From Alkaliphilus flagellatus (GTDB taxonomy: Bacteria; Bacillota; Clostridia; Peptostreptococcales; Natronincolaceae): a stretch of DNA of 64,000 bases. The translations under genes were made by a program, and so were the position numbers. Shown here piece after piece: positions 44,822 to 54,227 of the stretch. Positions within the stretch are counted from its first letter, which is position 1. Each line of letters starts with the position of its first letter. The notes beneath the pieces were generated by a model that saw nothing but the letters and a program-made list of their open reading frames with translations, had not been told where the DNA came from and did no database searches. The stretch covers positions 124,001 through 188,000 of the forward strand of contig NZ_JAHLQK010000002.1 in NCBI RefSeq assembly GCF_018919215.1. The letters run 5' to 3'.

Positions 44822-44902
44822 CTTACACTACTTATTTTAGGAATTTGTGCTTCAGCTTTAAATGATAAGATTGAAGAGTATATCAGTTTAAATAAGAAAT
44901 AA
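44822..44902 (+). pseudogene. C-terminal relic of a 28983 paralogue
   Basis: Reads LTLLILGICASALNDKIEEY then ISLNKK-stop, against LTLLILGIYATTLNGKIKDY then INLDKE-stop in the intact gene. A deletion removed everything between this tail and the holin relic, including any sigma genes. Confidence 0.8.
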
Positions 44903-44904
44903 AT

Positions 44905-44942
44905 AAAAAATGAGAATTCTAAAAATAGATTCTCATTTTTTA
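44905..44942 (+). terminator. intrinsic terminator
   Basis: AAAAAATGAGAATTCTA and TAGATTCTCATTTTTT form a hairpin right after the relic's stop. Confidence 0.7.
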
Positions 44943-44953
44943 AAATTACTGAA

Positions 44954-44990
44954 AACAGATCGTGATAATTTAATCATGATCTGTTTTTTT
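44954..44990. terminator. intrinsic terminator
   Basis: AACAGATCGTGAT and ATCATGATCTGTT with seven T residues. A second hairpin before the convergent gene at 45045. Confidence 0.7.
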
Positions 44991-45044
44991 AACTACATCT
45001 AATAATTTTATTCAAAGGCAACATATTAAACATTTAATTTAAGA

Positions 45045-45431
45045 TTAAAATATACGGCCCCTTCTACGCAGAAGCTGTCTAATCAATAGTATGAATATGA
45101 GGTCACGAAGGAATGGTCTTCGACCAAACCTATCTCGGCCAAATTCTGGAAATTGTTGAGACATAGGCTGCCAATCTTCCCATTCTCCACCCATTTCCAT
45201 CATAGTTTGCATATAAATATCATCCGCCATACGCTCAACGGTTTCTCTTCTTGGGCAAGGATACATTTCTGGATTATTTGGATGGTCCATCATCATACAC
45301 ATATGCATAACTTTAGGATAAACTCTATGATATATTTCTGGATACATAGATTCTAAACTTTCTGTAGTACATTCCGCAATTGGTGAACAAGTGGGATATC
45401 CCATCATTTGATAATAGTCTATATTATTCAT
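45045..45431 (-). CDS. Met/Tyr-rich hypothetical protein, possibly spore-related
   Basis: 128 aa, rich in Met, Tyr, Pro and Cys at the start (DYYQMMGYPTCSPIAECTTE, MYPEIYHRVYPKV) and ending in a hydrophobic helix and a basic tail (LLIRQLLRRRGRIF). This composition is common in clostridial spore coat or envelope proteins, but no family was recognised. GGAGGG precedes the ATG. It is divergent from the DUF2935 gene. Confidence 0.5.
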   Translation of the reverse strand: MNNIDYYQMMGYPTCSPIAECTTESLESMYPEIYHRVYPKVMHMCMMMDHPNNPEMYPCPRRETVERMADDIYMQTMMEMGGEWEDWQPMSQQFPEFGRDRFGRRPFLRDLIFILLIRQLLRRRGRIF

Positions 45432-45646
45432 AAAACCCCTCCAATATCTTTTGGTGCTATATAATATGCACTTTTTTTATGGATGTTACCTTTATAAGGA
45501 CTATGATAGAAAACTTTTACTTTTATGTAGAGGATTAATATTATATAAAGTTTCAAAAAGATGAACTTAAAAAAAACTGTAACAAATTCTAAAAAAATTA
45601 ATACTATGATAACATAGGGAAATTACATTTAAAAAGGAGGAGTATT

Positions 45647-46573
45647 ATGTTATCAAGTAATGCATTTATAAGACAATCTTTAGAAACTCATCTTTTTTTT
45701 GCTAGAATTATGAAGGAACACTCATTTTTCTTACAAGTAGGGTTTACACCAAGGGATGTAAGTTACTCTCAACAGGCAGATAACTTGAGAATGGAGTTTG
45801 ATAAGCTTTTATGGGAGGTTGTTTGCTTATCAAATGGGATTGTAAGCCCTAGTGTTATTCAATCAGGAGAAGTGGTAACACCATATACCCTAAAGGCTGA
45901 AAACCTAACCTCATACTATACAGGTGTAAATATACCAACCTATATTACACAGGCAGAAATGGAACTAATGGGTGGAGAATGTACGATGTTCAACCCTATG
46001 TTTGAACAGACAATATACATGCTTAATCACAGAGCAATATGTTTAATAACAGCTATAATAGATTTTAAAACCAATGTTTTATCTAATGTTTTATCCTGCA
46101 ACATGTTTACAACCAACTATCCTTTATTAATTGATCATATTTTAAGGGAAGCAAAATTGTACCTAAGAATGATTGTTAGACTTCAAAACAGAGAAAAAAT
46201 TGATGTAGAAAAAGAAATCTATGAGCAGGAATTATTCTGGAATAGAATTATGGCAGAGCATTCAAAATTCATACGTGGATTACTTGATCCGACTGAAAAT
46301 GATTTAATTAATATAGCCAATAATTTTGCTAACGAATTTGATGAATTGACAGAAGCGGTAGAGGAAGCTATTAAAGAGTGCTTACCAATTGATGAAATTA
46401 CAGATGAAAGTCTAGAAGCTACAAAGAGGGTTAGTGATTTTAACGCCCAAGGCACAGAAGGGTTACTGGATTGTAAGATTAGGTCTATAATAATACCTTT
46501 ACTAGGAGACCACGTACTTCGTGAATCCAATCATTTCATACGTTTATTAAAGAAGTTTCAGAAGATAGATTAG
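45647..46573 (+). CDS. DUF2935 family protein
   Basis: 308 aa composed of two related helical halves: HLFFARIMKEHSFFLQVGF ... DKLLWEV in the first and ELFWNRIMAEHSKFIRGLL ... EFDEL in the second; each ends in DHxLREA/SxxxLR. Repeated His/Glu at matching places suggests a metal-binding four-helix arrangement. DUF2935 proteins are frequent in Firmicutes spore formers; function not established. AAAGGAGG precedes the ATG. Confidence 0.85.
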   Translation: MLSSNAFIRQSLETHLFFARIMKEHSFFLQVGFTPRDVSYSQQADNLRMEFDKLLWEVVCLSNGIVSPSVIQSGEVVTPYTLKAENLTSYYTGVNIPTYITQAEMELMGGECTMFNPMFEQTIYMLNHRAICLITAIIDFKTNVLSNVLSCNMFTTNYPLLIDHILREAKLYLRMIVRLQNREKIDVEKEIYEQELFWNRIMAEHSKFIRGLLDPTENDLINIANNFANEFDELTEAVEEAIKECLPIDEITDESLEATKRVSDFNAQGTEGLLDCKIRSIIIPLLGDHVLRESNHFIRLLKKFQKID

Positions 46574-46587
46574 ATTAGAACTATATT

Positions 46588-46621
46588 AAGGACTGGTTGA
46601 TTCAATGAGTCCTTAAATTTT
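46588..46621 (+). terminator. terminator of the DUF2935 gene
   Basis: AAGGACT and AGTCCTT pair around a 12-nt loop, followed by a T-rich tail. Confidence 0.6.
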
Positions 46622-46703
46622 TAGTATATAATAGTTGTAGTAAGAAATAAAAAATGTGATTTTTTATTACACTAGATATGTCTCTTTTTTGAGTCATTTG
46701 TCT

Positions 46704-46729
46704 AAAAAAAGATAATATTATCTTTTTTT
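46704..46729. repeat. 26-bp perfect palindrome
   Basis: AAAAAAAGATAAT followed by ATTATCTTTTTTT. It could be a two-way terminator or an activator site upstream of the sigma-54 promoter at 47062. Confidence 0.55.
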
Positions 46730-46733
46730 GTCG

Positions 46734-46778
46734 GAATATGCTTGAAAAGCTCGATATTTACTAATACATAAGCATATT
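46734..46778. promoter_or_regulatory. inverted repeat, candidate activator site
   Basis: GAATATGCTT (46735-46744) and AAGCATATTC (46769-46778) are exact inverted copies about 35 bp apart centre to centre, some 300 bp before the sigma-54 promoter. Candidate binding site for the 54228 activator. Confidence 0.4.
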
Positions 46779-47002
46779 CTTTTATTTGGATCATCAATTT
46801 TGTTAATTTTTTATCTCAAAAATGATAATTTCTATTTTATTAATTAGCTATTGATAATTTTGTGTGTACATTTTTTCGAGAAATATCTATATTTTTATAT
46901 TTTATTTTGTTAATAAAACATAATCTATTCTAAGCTTGTATAGGTAAAAAACCACTGATTATAGCTATAGTAGCATTTTAAAAACATAATACAGATAAGA
47001 AA

Positions 47003-47038
47003 TAGGAAGATAATTTATCTTTCTATTTTTTAATTTAA
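47003..47038 (+). terminator. terminator-like hairpin before the sigma-54 promoter
   Basis: AAATAGGAAGATAA and TTATCTTTCTATTT pair with one wobble and T residues follow. It may insulate the operon from upstream transcripts. Confidence 0.45.
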
Positions 47039-47060
47039 TAAAAAACACTATGTTATTTTT

Positions 47061-47077
47061 TTGGCAAGGATATTGCA
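47061..47077 (+). promoter_or_regulatory. sigma-54 (-24/-12) promoter
   Basis: TTGGCAAGGATATTGCA. GG (47063-47064) and GC (47075-47076) are 12 bp apart. It lies 40 bp before the crotonase gene. Confidence 0.85.
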
Positions 47078-47115
47078 AGTATATTTAAGTATAAAAAACA
47101 GAGGAGGATGATCTT

Positions 47116-47919
47116 ATGAAAACAGTAGCATTAAAGGATTTAAATCCTGAAAACATTAAAGTGAATATTGAAGGATCTGTTGCAATTATTATTATGAACA
47201 GACCAAAGGCCCTAAATGCACTAAACAATCAAACTTTAGATGAGTTAAATACTATCATTGATAGCATAAGTTCAGATGAGGAGATTTTAGGAGTTATTAT
47301 AACAGGCGAAGGAAAAGGTTTTGTTGCAGGGGCAGATATTGTTCAAATGCAACCGTACAAAGCAGAAGAAGGCAGGAACTATGCAGAATATGCTCAAGGT
47401 ACATTTAATAAGATTGAAGCCTTAGGAAAGCCTGTAATCGCAGCGGTAAATGGATATGCATTAGGTGGAGGATGTGAACTATCAATGAGTTGTGATTTAA
47501 GAATTGCTTCCGAAAGGGCTGTTTTGGGACAACCAGAGGTAAATTTAGGTGTCATCCCTTGCTTTGGAGGAACACAAAGATTACCTAGGCTTATAGGTAG
47601 TGGACGAGCAAAGGAGCTTATTTTTACAGGAAGAATGGTAAAGGCTGACGAGGCAGCTGCTATTGGACTTGTTAACAAGGTAGTTCCTGCTGAAGAACTT
47701 TTAAATGAGGCCAAAAACATGATGGGCACTATAATTTCCAAGGCTCCAATGGCTATTAAATATTCTAAGATATCTATTAATAAAGGTGCTGATTTAGATT
47801 TAGGTAATGCTCTCGAGCTTGAAAAAGATTTAGCAGCACTTACATTTGCTTCAGAAGATAAGGACGAAGGTATGACAGCGTTTCTCGAAAAGAGGACTCC
47901 TAAATTTAATAATAAATAA
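47116..47919 (+). CDS. enoyl-CoA hydratase/crotonase
   Basis: 267-aa crotonase that interconverts 3-hydroxybutyryl-CoA and crotonyl-CoA. Oxyanion-hole segments are GFVAGADI and NGYALGGGCELS; the two catalytic glutamates are in GCELSMSCD and LGQPEVNLGVIP. First gene of the second sigma-54 operon. There is no thiolase or 3-hydroxybutyryl-CoA dehydrogenase beside it, unlike the usual clostridial bcs operon (crt-bcd-etfBA-hbd). Confidence 0.9.
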   Translation: MKTVALKDLNPENIKVNIEGSVAIIIMNRPKALNALNNQTLDELNTIIDSISSDEEILGVIITGEGKGFVAGADIVQMQPYKAEEGRNYAEYAQGTFNKIEALGKPVIAAVNGYALGGGCELSMSCDLRIASERAVLGQPEVNLGVIPCFGGTQRLPRLIGSGRAKELIFTGRMVKADEAAAIGLVNKVVPAEELLNEAKNMMGTIISKAPMAIKYSKISINKGADLDLGNALELEKDLAALTFASEDKDEGMTAFLEKRTPKFNNK

Positions 47920-48000
47920 TTTTTGAAAAATATTTTATGACACTTAATTTGTTAATAAAATATTAACACAAACAATAAAAAATGAAAGGAAGGTTAGCAC

Positions 48001-49320
48001 ATGTCAGGGGCAGAAATGGTAAGTTTGATTGGCATTATAATTGCACTTGGTTTATTAATGATTTTAGTAATGAAGGGAGTAAACATTTTTATCATAGCTA
48101 TAGCCTGTTCTGTTATTGTGGCCTTAACAGGAGGGATTAATCTATATGATGCTTTGAAGTCAAATTATATGGAGGGTTTTGTTGGTTTTTTAAAAAATAA
48201 TTTTTTAATTTTTTTAACAGGTACTTTAATGGGGAAAATGTATGAGGTTACAAATGGTGCTAAAGCAATAGCAAAAATGATTGTTAGGATTTTCGGTGCA
48301 AAAATGGCCTTAATATCAATCCCTTTGGCTTGTGGTATCATCTCTTATGGTGGAGTTAGTGCTTTTGTTGCAAGTTTTGCTGTTTTTCCTATCGCTATCG
48401 AAGTTTTTAAGGAAGCTGATTTGCCTAGAAGATTTATTCCAGCTGCATTAACATTTGGATGTTCTACTTTTGCTATGGTTGCACCAGGTGCTCCACAGAT
48501 TCATAATGCTATACCTGCACAAGTATTAGGAACAGACTTAATGGCGGGTGCAGTAATAGGCTTTATTTCCTGTGGTGTTATCCTTCTGTTAGGAGCATTC
48601 CTTTTATATAGAATGGTAAATAAGGCAAAAGCCAATGGCGAGCACTTTGTAGCGAAATCTATGGATAATTTTCAGGAAGACACAGAGCTGCCTAATGGAA
48701 TTATGGCTTTGATTCCATTAATTATCACAATTATACTAATTAATTTTAAGGTTGATGGCAAGCCAATACTTCCCCTTGAAGCAGGCGTATTTGTCGGCTC
48801 TATACTAGTATTTATTATTCTAAATAAATATCAAGATAACAAGAGAGTCCTTGATAATGTAGGAGAAGTCTGTAAAACCTCTATATTTTCTATAAGTAAT
48901 ACTTGTGCTGTTGTTGGTTTTGGTGCAGTAGTTCAGGCTTCTCTAGCTTTTCCAGTTGCCGTAAATGCAATGGTTAATATTCCAGGCCCAGAATTTGTTG
49001 GTATTGCCGTAGGTACAACAGTTATAGCAGGTATAACTGGTTCTGCATCAGGTGGGTTAGGAATTGCAGCCCCTCTATTAGGGCCTGTTTATTTAGCAAG
49101 AGGTGTTGCAGCTGGCGCAATACACAGAACAATGTCCATTTCATCAGCAGCTTTAGATTCATTACCACATAACGGATATATTGTTACAGTTACAAATGGC
49201 CTATGTAATGAAACACATAAGGATGCATATGGACCTATATTTTGGCTTACAGTAGTTACTCCTGCAGTTGGTACTATAGTTGCAGTAGTTTTATTTTCCA
49301 TGTTCCCTATGCTTCCATAA
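48001..49320 (+). CDS. GntP family permease
   Basis: 439 aa with about 12 membrane helices. GGVSAFVASFAVFPIAIEVF and the following FGCSTFAMVAPGAPQIHN, plus GITGSASGGLGIAAPLL, are characteristic of the GntP/CitMHS-type gluconate:H+ symporters, which include 3-hydroxybutyrate carriers. Given the acyl-CoA genes around it, a short-chain hydroxy or unsaturated acid is the likely substrate. GAAAGGAAGG precedes the ATG. Confidence 0.85.
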   Translation: MSGAEMVSLIGIIIALGLLMILVMKGVNIFIIAIACSVIVALTGGINLYDALKSNYMEGFVGFLKNNFLIFLTGTLMGKMYEVTNGAKAIAKMIVRIFGAKMALISIPLACGIISYGGVSAFVASFAVFPIAIEVFKEADLPRRFIPAALTFGCSTFAMVAPGAPQIHNAIPAQVLGTDLMAGAVIGFISCGVILLLGAFLLYRMVNKAKANGEHFVAKSMDNFQEDTELPNGIMALIPLIITIILINFKVDGKPILPLEAGVFVGSILVFIILNKYQDNKRVLDNVGEVCKTSIFSISNTCAVVGFGAVVQASLAFPVAVNAMVNIPGPEFVGIAVGTTVIAGITGSASGGLGIAAPLLGPVYLARGVAAGAIHRTMSISSAALDSLPHNGYIVTVTNGLCNETHKDAYGPIFWLTVVTPAVGTIVAVVLFSMFPMLP

Positions 49321-49390
49321 CAAAGTAATCAAGTGAAATAAACATATTGTATTAAAAAATAATTCTATTTAATTAAAAGGAGGTTTTGAT

Positions 49391-50950
49391 GTGAGCAAGG
49401 TAATTACACGTGAGCAAGCAGCCGAAATGGTAAATGATAATATGACAATAGGTATTGGTGGTTTTGTTGGTTTTGGAGTTCCAGAAGATTTGCTAGTAGC
49501 TCTGCAAAATAGATATATCCAAACAAAGTCTCCTAAAGATCTTACAGTTGTACACTGTGCAGCTGTTGGTGATGCAGCTGAAAGAGGGGCAAATCGTCTT
49601 GGCGAAGAGGGTCTAGTTAAAAAACTTATTTGCGGTCATATTGGCTTAGAGCCAAGGTTAAACAAATTAACTGTGGAAAATAAATTAGCATCCTACATGC
49701 TTCCACAAGGGGTTATTAGTCATATATTAAGAGCAATTGCAGGAGGAAAGCCAGGAGTTTTAACCCATGTTGGCTTAAAAACATTTGCTGACCCTAGACT
49801 TGAAGGTTGTAAAGCAAATCAGGCAGCTATAGATTCTGGAGAAGAAGTTGTTTCTTTAGTGAAAATAGAAGACAAAGAGTACCTTCTATATAAATCATTT
49901 CCTATGGATATTTGCTTTATCAAAGGTTCTATAGCTGATGAAAGTGGGAATATTTCCCTATGCAAAGAGGCTGTTTTCTCTGATCAGTTGGAAATGGCTG
50001 CTGCGGTTCATAATTCAGGGGGTATTGTAATTGCTCAAGTTGACCAGATCGTAGCAAAAGGAACTTTAAAAGCACATGATGTTCAAGTCCATGGTTTTAT
50101 GGTTGATTATATTGTAGAAGGTAGTAAGGAAAATAGCTTTCAATCCTTTATATGTGACTACTACAGACCAGAATTATCAGGTGAAATAAAAGTGCCTTTA
50201 GGAGCTATTGAACCTATGAGGTTAGATCAGAGAAAAATCTGTGGAAGAAGAGGTGCTTTAGAATTAGAGCCTAATACTCTAATTAATTTAGGTATTGGTA
50301 TACCAGAAGCAGTTGGAGCGGTGGCAGGTGAAGAGGGACTTGCAGATAAGATTACACTTTCTATCGAGTCAGGAGCTCTTGGTGGTGTGCCTACAGGTGG
50401 ACTTGGCATTGGTGGTACAGTAAACCCTGAATCTATTTACAAACAGCCAGATATATTTGATATTTATGATGGTGGAGGAATAGATATGTCATTTCTAGGT
50501 GCCGCTGAAATTGACCCTATGGGTAACGTTAATGTTTCTAAATTTGCAGGAAGAGTTGTAGGACCAGGTGGATTTATAAATATATCCCAAAATGCAAAAA
50601 AGGTTTACTTTACAGGTACTTTTAAAGCAGGAAAAATGGAAATGGAAATTAAAGATGGAAAACTTAATATTTTAAAGGATGGCAAAGCTATAAAATTCAA
50701 AAAAGAATTAGAGCAGGTGACTTTTTCAGCTGAGTATGCAAATGAAACTGGACAACAGGTTTATTACATTACAGAAAGAGCTGTTTTCAAGCTAACGGAA
50801 AAAGGAATTATGTTAATTGAAATTGCTCCAGGAGTTGACTTAGAGAAAGACATCCTTGAAAATATGGAGTTTAAACCATTGATAGCAGAAGATTTAAAAT
50901 TAATGGATGAAAGAATATTTAAAGATGAGAAGATGGGGTTAACATTTTAA
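49391..50950 (+). CDS. acyl-CoA:carboxylate CoA-transferase (YdiF/Pct-like)
   Basis: Family I CoA-transferase of 519 aa with both halves fused in one chain. The N-terminal half has GFVGFGVPEDLL; the C-terminal half has LINLGIGIPEAVG and the catalytic glutamate in SIESGALGGVPTGG. It would load CoA from butyryl-CoA or acetyl-CoA onto the acid brought in by the permease. Start is GTG behind AAAGGAGG. Confidence 0.9.
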   Translation: MSKVITREQAAEMVNDNMTIGIGGFVGFGVPEDLLVALQNRYIQTKSPKDLTVVHCAAVGDAAERGANRLGEEGLVKKLICGHIGLEPRLNKLTVENKLASYMLPQGVISHILRAIAGGKPGVLTHVGLKTFADPRLEGCKANQAAIDSGEEVVSLVKIEDKEYLLYKSFPMDICFIKGSIADESGNISLCKEAVFSDQLEMAAAVHNSGGIVIAQVDQIVAKGTLKAHDVQVHGFMVDYIVEGSKENSFQSFICDYYRPELSGEIKVPLGAIEPMRLDQRKICGRRGALELEPNTLINLGIGIPEAVGAVAGEEGLADKITLSIESGALGGVPTGGLGIGGTVNPESIYKQPDIFDIYDGGGIDMSFLGAAEIDPMGNVNVSKFAGRVVGPGGFINISQNAKKVYFTGTFKAGKMEMEIKDGKLNILKDGKAIKFKKELEQVTFSAEYANETGQQVYYITERAVFKLTEKGIMLIEIAPGVDLEKDILENMEFKPLIAEDLKLMDERIFKDEKMGLTF

Positions 50951-51035
50951 AATCCCATTAAACAAGTGGATAAAATTAGAGCTTATATAATTATTGAAGT
51001 CCCTATTTATAAATAGATAACAAGGAGGATTTAAT

Positions 51036-52172
51036 ATGGATTTTAAGTTTACAGATAGTCAATTGATGCTACAAAAAGTTGCAAGAGAATTCGCTGAAAA
51101 AGAAGTTGGGCCAATTGCAGCAGAAGTTGATAAAACGGGAAGATTTCCAAGAGAGACATTTGACAAGATGGTGAATATAGGATTTACAGGAATTGGTACA
51201 CCTGTAGAATACGGTGGTTCTGGCGGAGATGATATTGATAAGGTTATAGTTGTTTCTGAAATTGCTAAAAAATGTGCAGCAACAGCAGCTATTTTATCAA
51301 TACACTCAATTCTTTCTCACGTTGTTTACAAATTTGGTACGGAAGAACAGAAACAAAAATATTTACCACAGGTAACCAGTGGAGGATGCCTTGCTGCCTT
51401 CGCCTTGACAGAACCTAATGCAGGATCTGATGCAGGTGCTGCAAAAACAACAGCTATTTTGGACGGAGATGAATATGTTCTTAATGGAACTAAATGTTTT
51501 ATTTCAAACGGTGGACAGGCCCAACATTTACTTATTTTTGCACTAACAGACCCTTCTAAAGGACTTAAAGGGTTATCTTGTATCCTTGTTGAAAAGGGGA
51601 CTCCAGGATTTACAATAGGTAAGATTGAAGACAAGATGGGTATTAACGGTTCAGAAACCGTAGAACTTATATTTGATAACTGCCGTGTTCCAAAGGAAAA
51701 TCTTATTGGTAAAGAAGGTAAAGGATTTATGATAGCCATGAATGCACTTGACAGTGCAAGAATTGGAGTAGGTGCTCAGGCTCTTGGTATAGCAGAAAGT
51801 GCTTTAGAGGAAAGTGTAAAGTATATGAAGGAAAGGGTTCAATTTGGAAAACCACTTACAGCTCTTCAAGGTCTTACCTGGTATATATCTGATATGGCAA
51901 CTAAGACTGAAGCTGCCAAATGGTTAGTATACTACGCAGCACACCTAAAGGCAACTGGACAGAATCACACTAAGGAAGCGGCTATGGCTAAATTAAATGC
52001 AGCAGAAACAGCAAGACATGTTACGAACCTAGCATTACAGATTCATGGAGGCTATGGCTACATGAAGGACTATCCACTAGAAAGAATGTATCGTGATGCA
52101 AAGATTACTGAAATCTATGAAGGTACTTCTGAAATTCATAAACTAGTAATTTCAAGAGCAGTATTACGTTAG
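51036..52172 (+). CDS. acyl-CoA dehydrogenase (butyryl-CoA dehydrogenase type)
   Basis: 378-aa FAD enzyme of the short-chain group. AFALTEPNAGSDAGA and the following KTTA bind FAD/substrate, ERVQFGKPL is the FAD helix, and the catalytic base is the first Glu of IYEGTSEIHKLV near the C-terminus. With EtfB/EtfA next to it, it probably forms the electron-bifurcating Bcd/EtfAB complex that reduces crotonyl-CoA. I avoid the symbol bcd because substrate preference is not visible. Confidence 0.92.
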   Translation: MDFKFTDSQLMLQKVAREFAEKEVGPIAAEVDKTGRFPRETFDKMVNIGFTGIGTPVEYGGSGGDDIDKVIVVSEIAKKCAATAAILSIHSILSHVVYKFGTEEQKQKYLPQVTSGGCLAAFALTEPNAGSDAGAAKTTAILDGDEYVLNGTKCFISNGGQAQHLLIFALTDPSKGLKGLSCILVEKGTPGFTIGKIEDKMGINGSETVELIFDNCRVPKENLIGKEGKGFMIAMNALDSARIGVGAQALGIAESALEESVKYMKERVQFGKPLTALQGLTWYISDMATKTEAAKWLVYYAAHLKATGQNHTKEAAMAKLNAAETARHVTNLALQIHGGYGYMKDYPLERMYRDAKITEIYEGTSEIHKLVISRAVLR

Positions 52173-52182
52173 GAGGAGAAAA

Positions 52183-52977
52183 ATGAATATTATTGTATGT
52201 TTAAAACAAGTTCCAGATACAAACGAAGTTAGAATTAATCAAGAGACAGGAACACTTATAAGAGATGGTGTGCCTAGTATTATTAATCCAGATGATAAAA
52301 ATGCTCTCGAGGCAGCTCTTGCAATCAAAGATGAAAGAGGTGCAAAGGTTACTGTACTAAGTATGGGCCCTCCACAGGCAAAAGATGCATTAAAAGAAGC
52401 ACTTGCTATGGGTGCTGATGAAGCCATCCTTGTTAGTGATAGAGCTTTTGGTGGTTCCGACACATGGGCTACTGCTACTATTCTTGCAGCAGCTATTGAA
52501 AAGATTGGCAGTTATGACATTATACTTTGTGGAAGACAGGCTATTGATGGTGATACAGCACAGGTTGGTCCAGAGATTGCTGAATTTTTAGGAGTTCCAC
52601 AAATCACATATGCGAAGGAAATCAAGGTGGGAGAGGATAAATTAACAGTAACAAGATATACAGAAACAGGAGACTATATAATAGAATCTAAATTACCTGT
52701 ACTTTTGACAGCTATTAAAGAGTTAAATGTTCCAAGATACCCAAGTGTACGGGGAATTTTTAAGGCTTATGCAACTGATGTAGATGAAATCAAAGTTTGG
52801 AGTAGCAATGATTTAGAAGTTGATCATACACAGATCGGGCTTAAAGGTTCTCCTACTAATGTATATAAATCCTTTGTACCAACAAAATCTAAAACAGCGG
52901 AAATTATTGAGGGAATCAACGGAAAAGAAAAGGCAACTATTTTAATTAGCAAACTTGTTAATCTGAAGCTTATATAG
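52183..52977 (+). CDS. etfB: electron transfer flavoprotein subunit beta
   Basis: 264 aa; starts 10 nt after the dehydrogenase gene. VCLKQVPDTNEVRINQETGT is the family start, and CGRQAIDGDTAQVGPEIAEFLG is the EtfB signature loop. Together with EtfA it passes electrons from NADH to the dehydrogenase, with ferredoxin as second acceptor if bifurcating. Confidence 0.95.
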   Translation: MNIIVCLKQVPDTNEVRINQETGTLIRDGVPSIINPDDKNALEAALAIKDERGAKVTVLSMGPPQAKDALKEALAMGADEAILVSDRAFGGSDTWATATILAAAIEKIGSYDIILCGRQAIDGDTAQVGPEIAEFLGVPQITYAKEIKVGEDKLTVTRYTETGDYIIESKLPVLLTAIKELNVPRYPSVRGIFKAYATDVDEIKVWSSNDLEVDHTQIGLKGSPTNVYKSFVPTKSKTAEIIEGINGKEKATILISKLVNLKLI

Positions 52978-52992
52978 GAGGTAGGTGTAAAC

Positions 52993-54033
52993 ATGGAAAG
53001 AGCCAAAGTAAATCAGAATATTAATTTAAATGATTATAATGATATTTGGGTAATAGGTGAACAGAGAGAAGGGAAAATTCATCCTGTAACCATTGAATTA
53101 ATTGGTGAGGCTAAAAAACTTGCAAGCGAAATTAATAAAAAGGTAGTAGCTGTTGTTGCAGGTTATGAAATTGATGAGGAAGTAAATAAACTCCTTTATT
53201 ATGGTGTAGATAAGGTTATATATATATCTAGCCCATTATTAAAGAATTTCTCAACAGATGGATATTCAATTTCAATTTCTAATCTTATTCTTGAGAGAAA
53301 ACCAGAAATCGTTTTAGTTGGGGCTACATCAATAGGAAGAGATCTAGGACCTAGAATTGCAGCAAAAGTTGGTACAGGATTAGTTGCTGACTGTACAATG
53401 CTCGATATTGATCCAGAGGATAAAAAACTTCTTCAAACAAGACCTGCCTTTGGTGGTAACCTTATGGCTACTATTATATGTCCAATAAATAGACCTCAAA
53501 TGGCTACAGTAAGACCTGGGGTTATGAAAAAAGCAGCACATATAGATAGTCCAACAGGAGCTGTTGAAGTAGTAACTCCCGCTATTACAGAGGCTGATAT
53601 TGTAGCTAAGGTTGTTAAAATAATGAAGAGTAGTAAAAAAACAGTTGATCTTACAGATGCAAAAATTATTGTATCAGGGGGACGTGGTGTAAAAGGACCT
53701 GAAGGTTTTGAACTAATTAAAGCTCTTGCGGAAAAATTAGGTGGAGAAATTGGAGCATCTAGAGCTTGTGTTGATTCCGGTTGGATTGACGGTATGCATC
53801 AAATAGGTCAGACAGGTACAACAGTAAGACCAGAAATTTACTTCGCTTGTGGTATCTCTGGCGCTATTCAGCATTTGGCAGGTATGAGTGATTCAAAATA
53901 CATTGTAGCAATCAATACTGATCCAACAGCTCCTATTTTCAATGTTTGTGACCTTGGTATTGTAGGAGATTTAAAAGAAGTTATTCCAGCTATGATTGAA
54001 GAAATTGAAAAGAACAAGGCTTTTGAGATATAA
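52993..54033 (+). CDS. etfA: electron transfer flavoprotein subunit alpha
   Basis: 346 aa. The C-terminal FAD domain has VSGGRGVKGPEGFELI, GASRACVDSGWI, QIGQTGTTVRPEIYFACGIS and the GAIQHLAGM that follows, all EtfA landmarks. 15 nt behind etfB with AGGAGG. No ferredoxin domain is fused at the N-terminus. Last gene of the operon. Confidence 0.95.
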   Translation: MERAKVNQNINLNDYNDIWVIGEQREGKIHPVTIELIGEAKKLASEINKKVVAVVAGYEIDEEVNKLLYYGVDKVIYISSPLLKNFSTDGYSISISNLILERKPEIVLVGATSIGRDLGPRIAAKVGTGLVADCTMLDIDPEDKKLLQTRPAFGGNLMATIICPINRPQMATVRPGVMKKAAHIDSPTGAVEVVTPAITEADIVAKVVKIMKSSKKTVDLTDAKIIVSGGRGVKGPEGFELIKALAEKLGGEIGASRACVDSGWIDGMHQIGQTGTTVRPEIYFACGISGAIQHLAGMSDSKYIVAINTDPTAPIFNVCDLGIVGDLKEVIPAMIEEIEKNKAFEI

Positions 54034-54161
54034 GATTTATTATGAAATGAATGGTAAATAATATGAATAGTATGATAAAGAAAGCTTTTATAAGTTAGAG
54101 CTTATTGCCAATAGCTTAGTTTAAAAGTATAATAGAATTAGATAGTAGCTTAGCAATAAGC

Positions 54162-54195
54162 AAATAGGCAGACAGCTACGTCTGCCTATTTAATT
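54162..54195 (+). terminator. terminator of the etf operon
   Basis: AAATAGGCAGAC pairs exactly with GTCTGCCTATTT. A second inverted pair (GCTTATTGC, GCAATAAGC) lies just upstream. Confidence 0.7.
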
Positions 54196-54227
54196 TCAGT
54201 TCACAAACAGGTAGGTGTGTAACGATT

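Noticed and set aside
47116-54033. Standard butyrate (bcs) operon
   Set aside because: hbd and thl are missing, and a permease and CoA-transferase are included; the sigma-54 promoter also argues for an inducible catabolic set.
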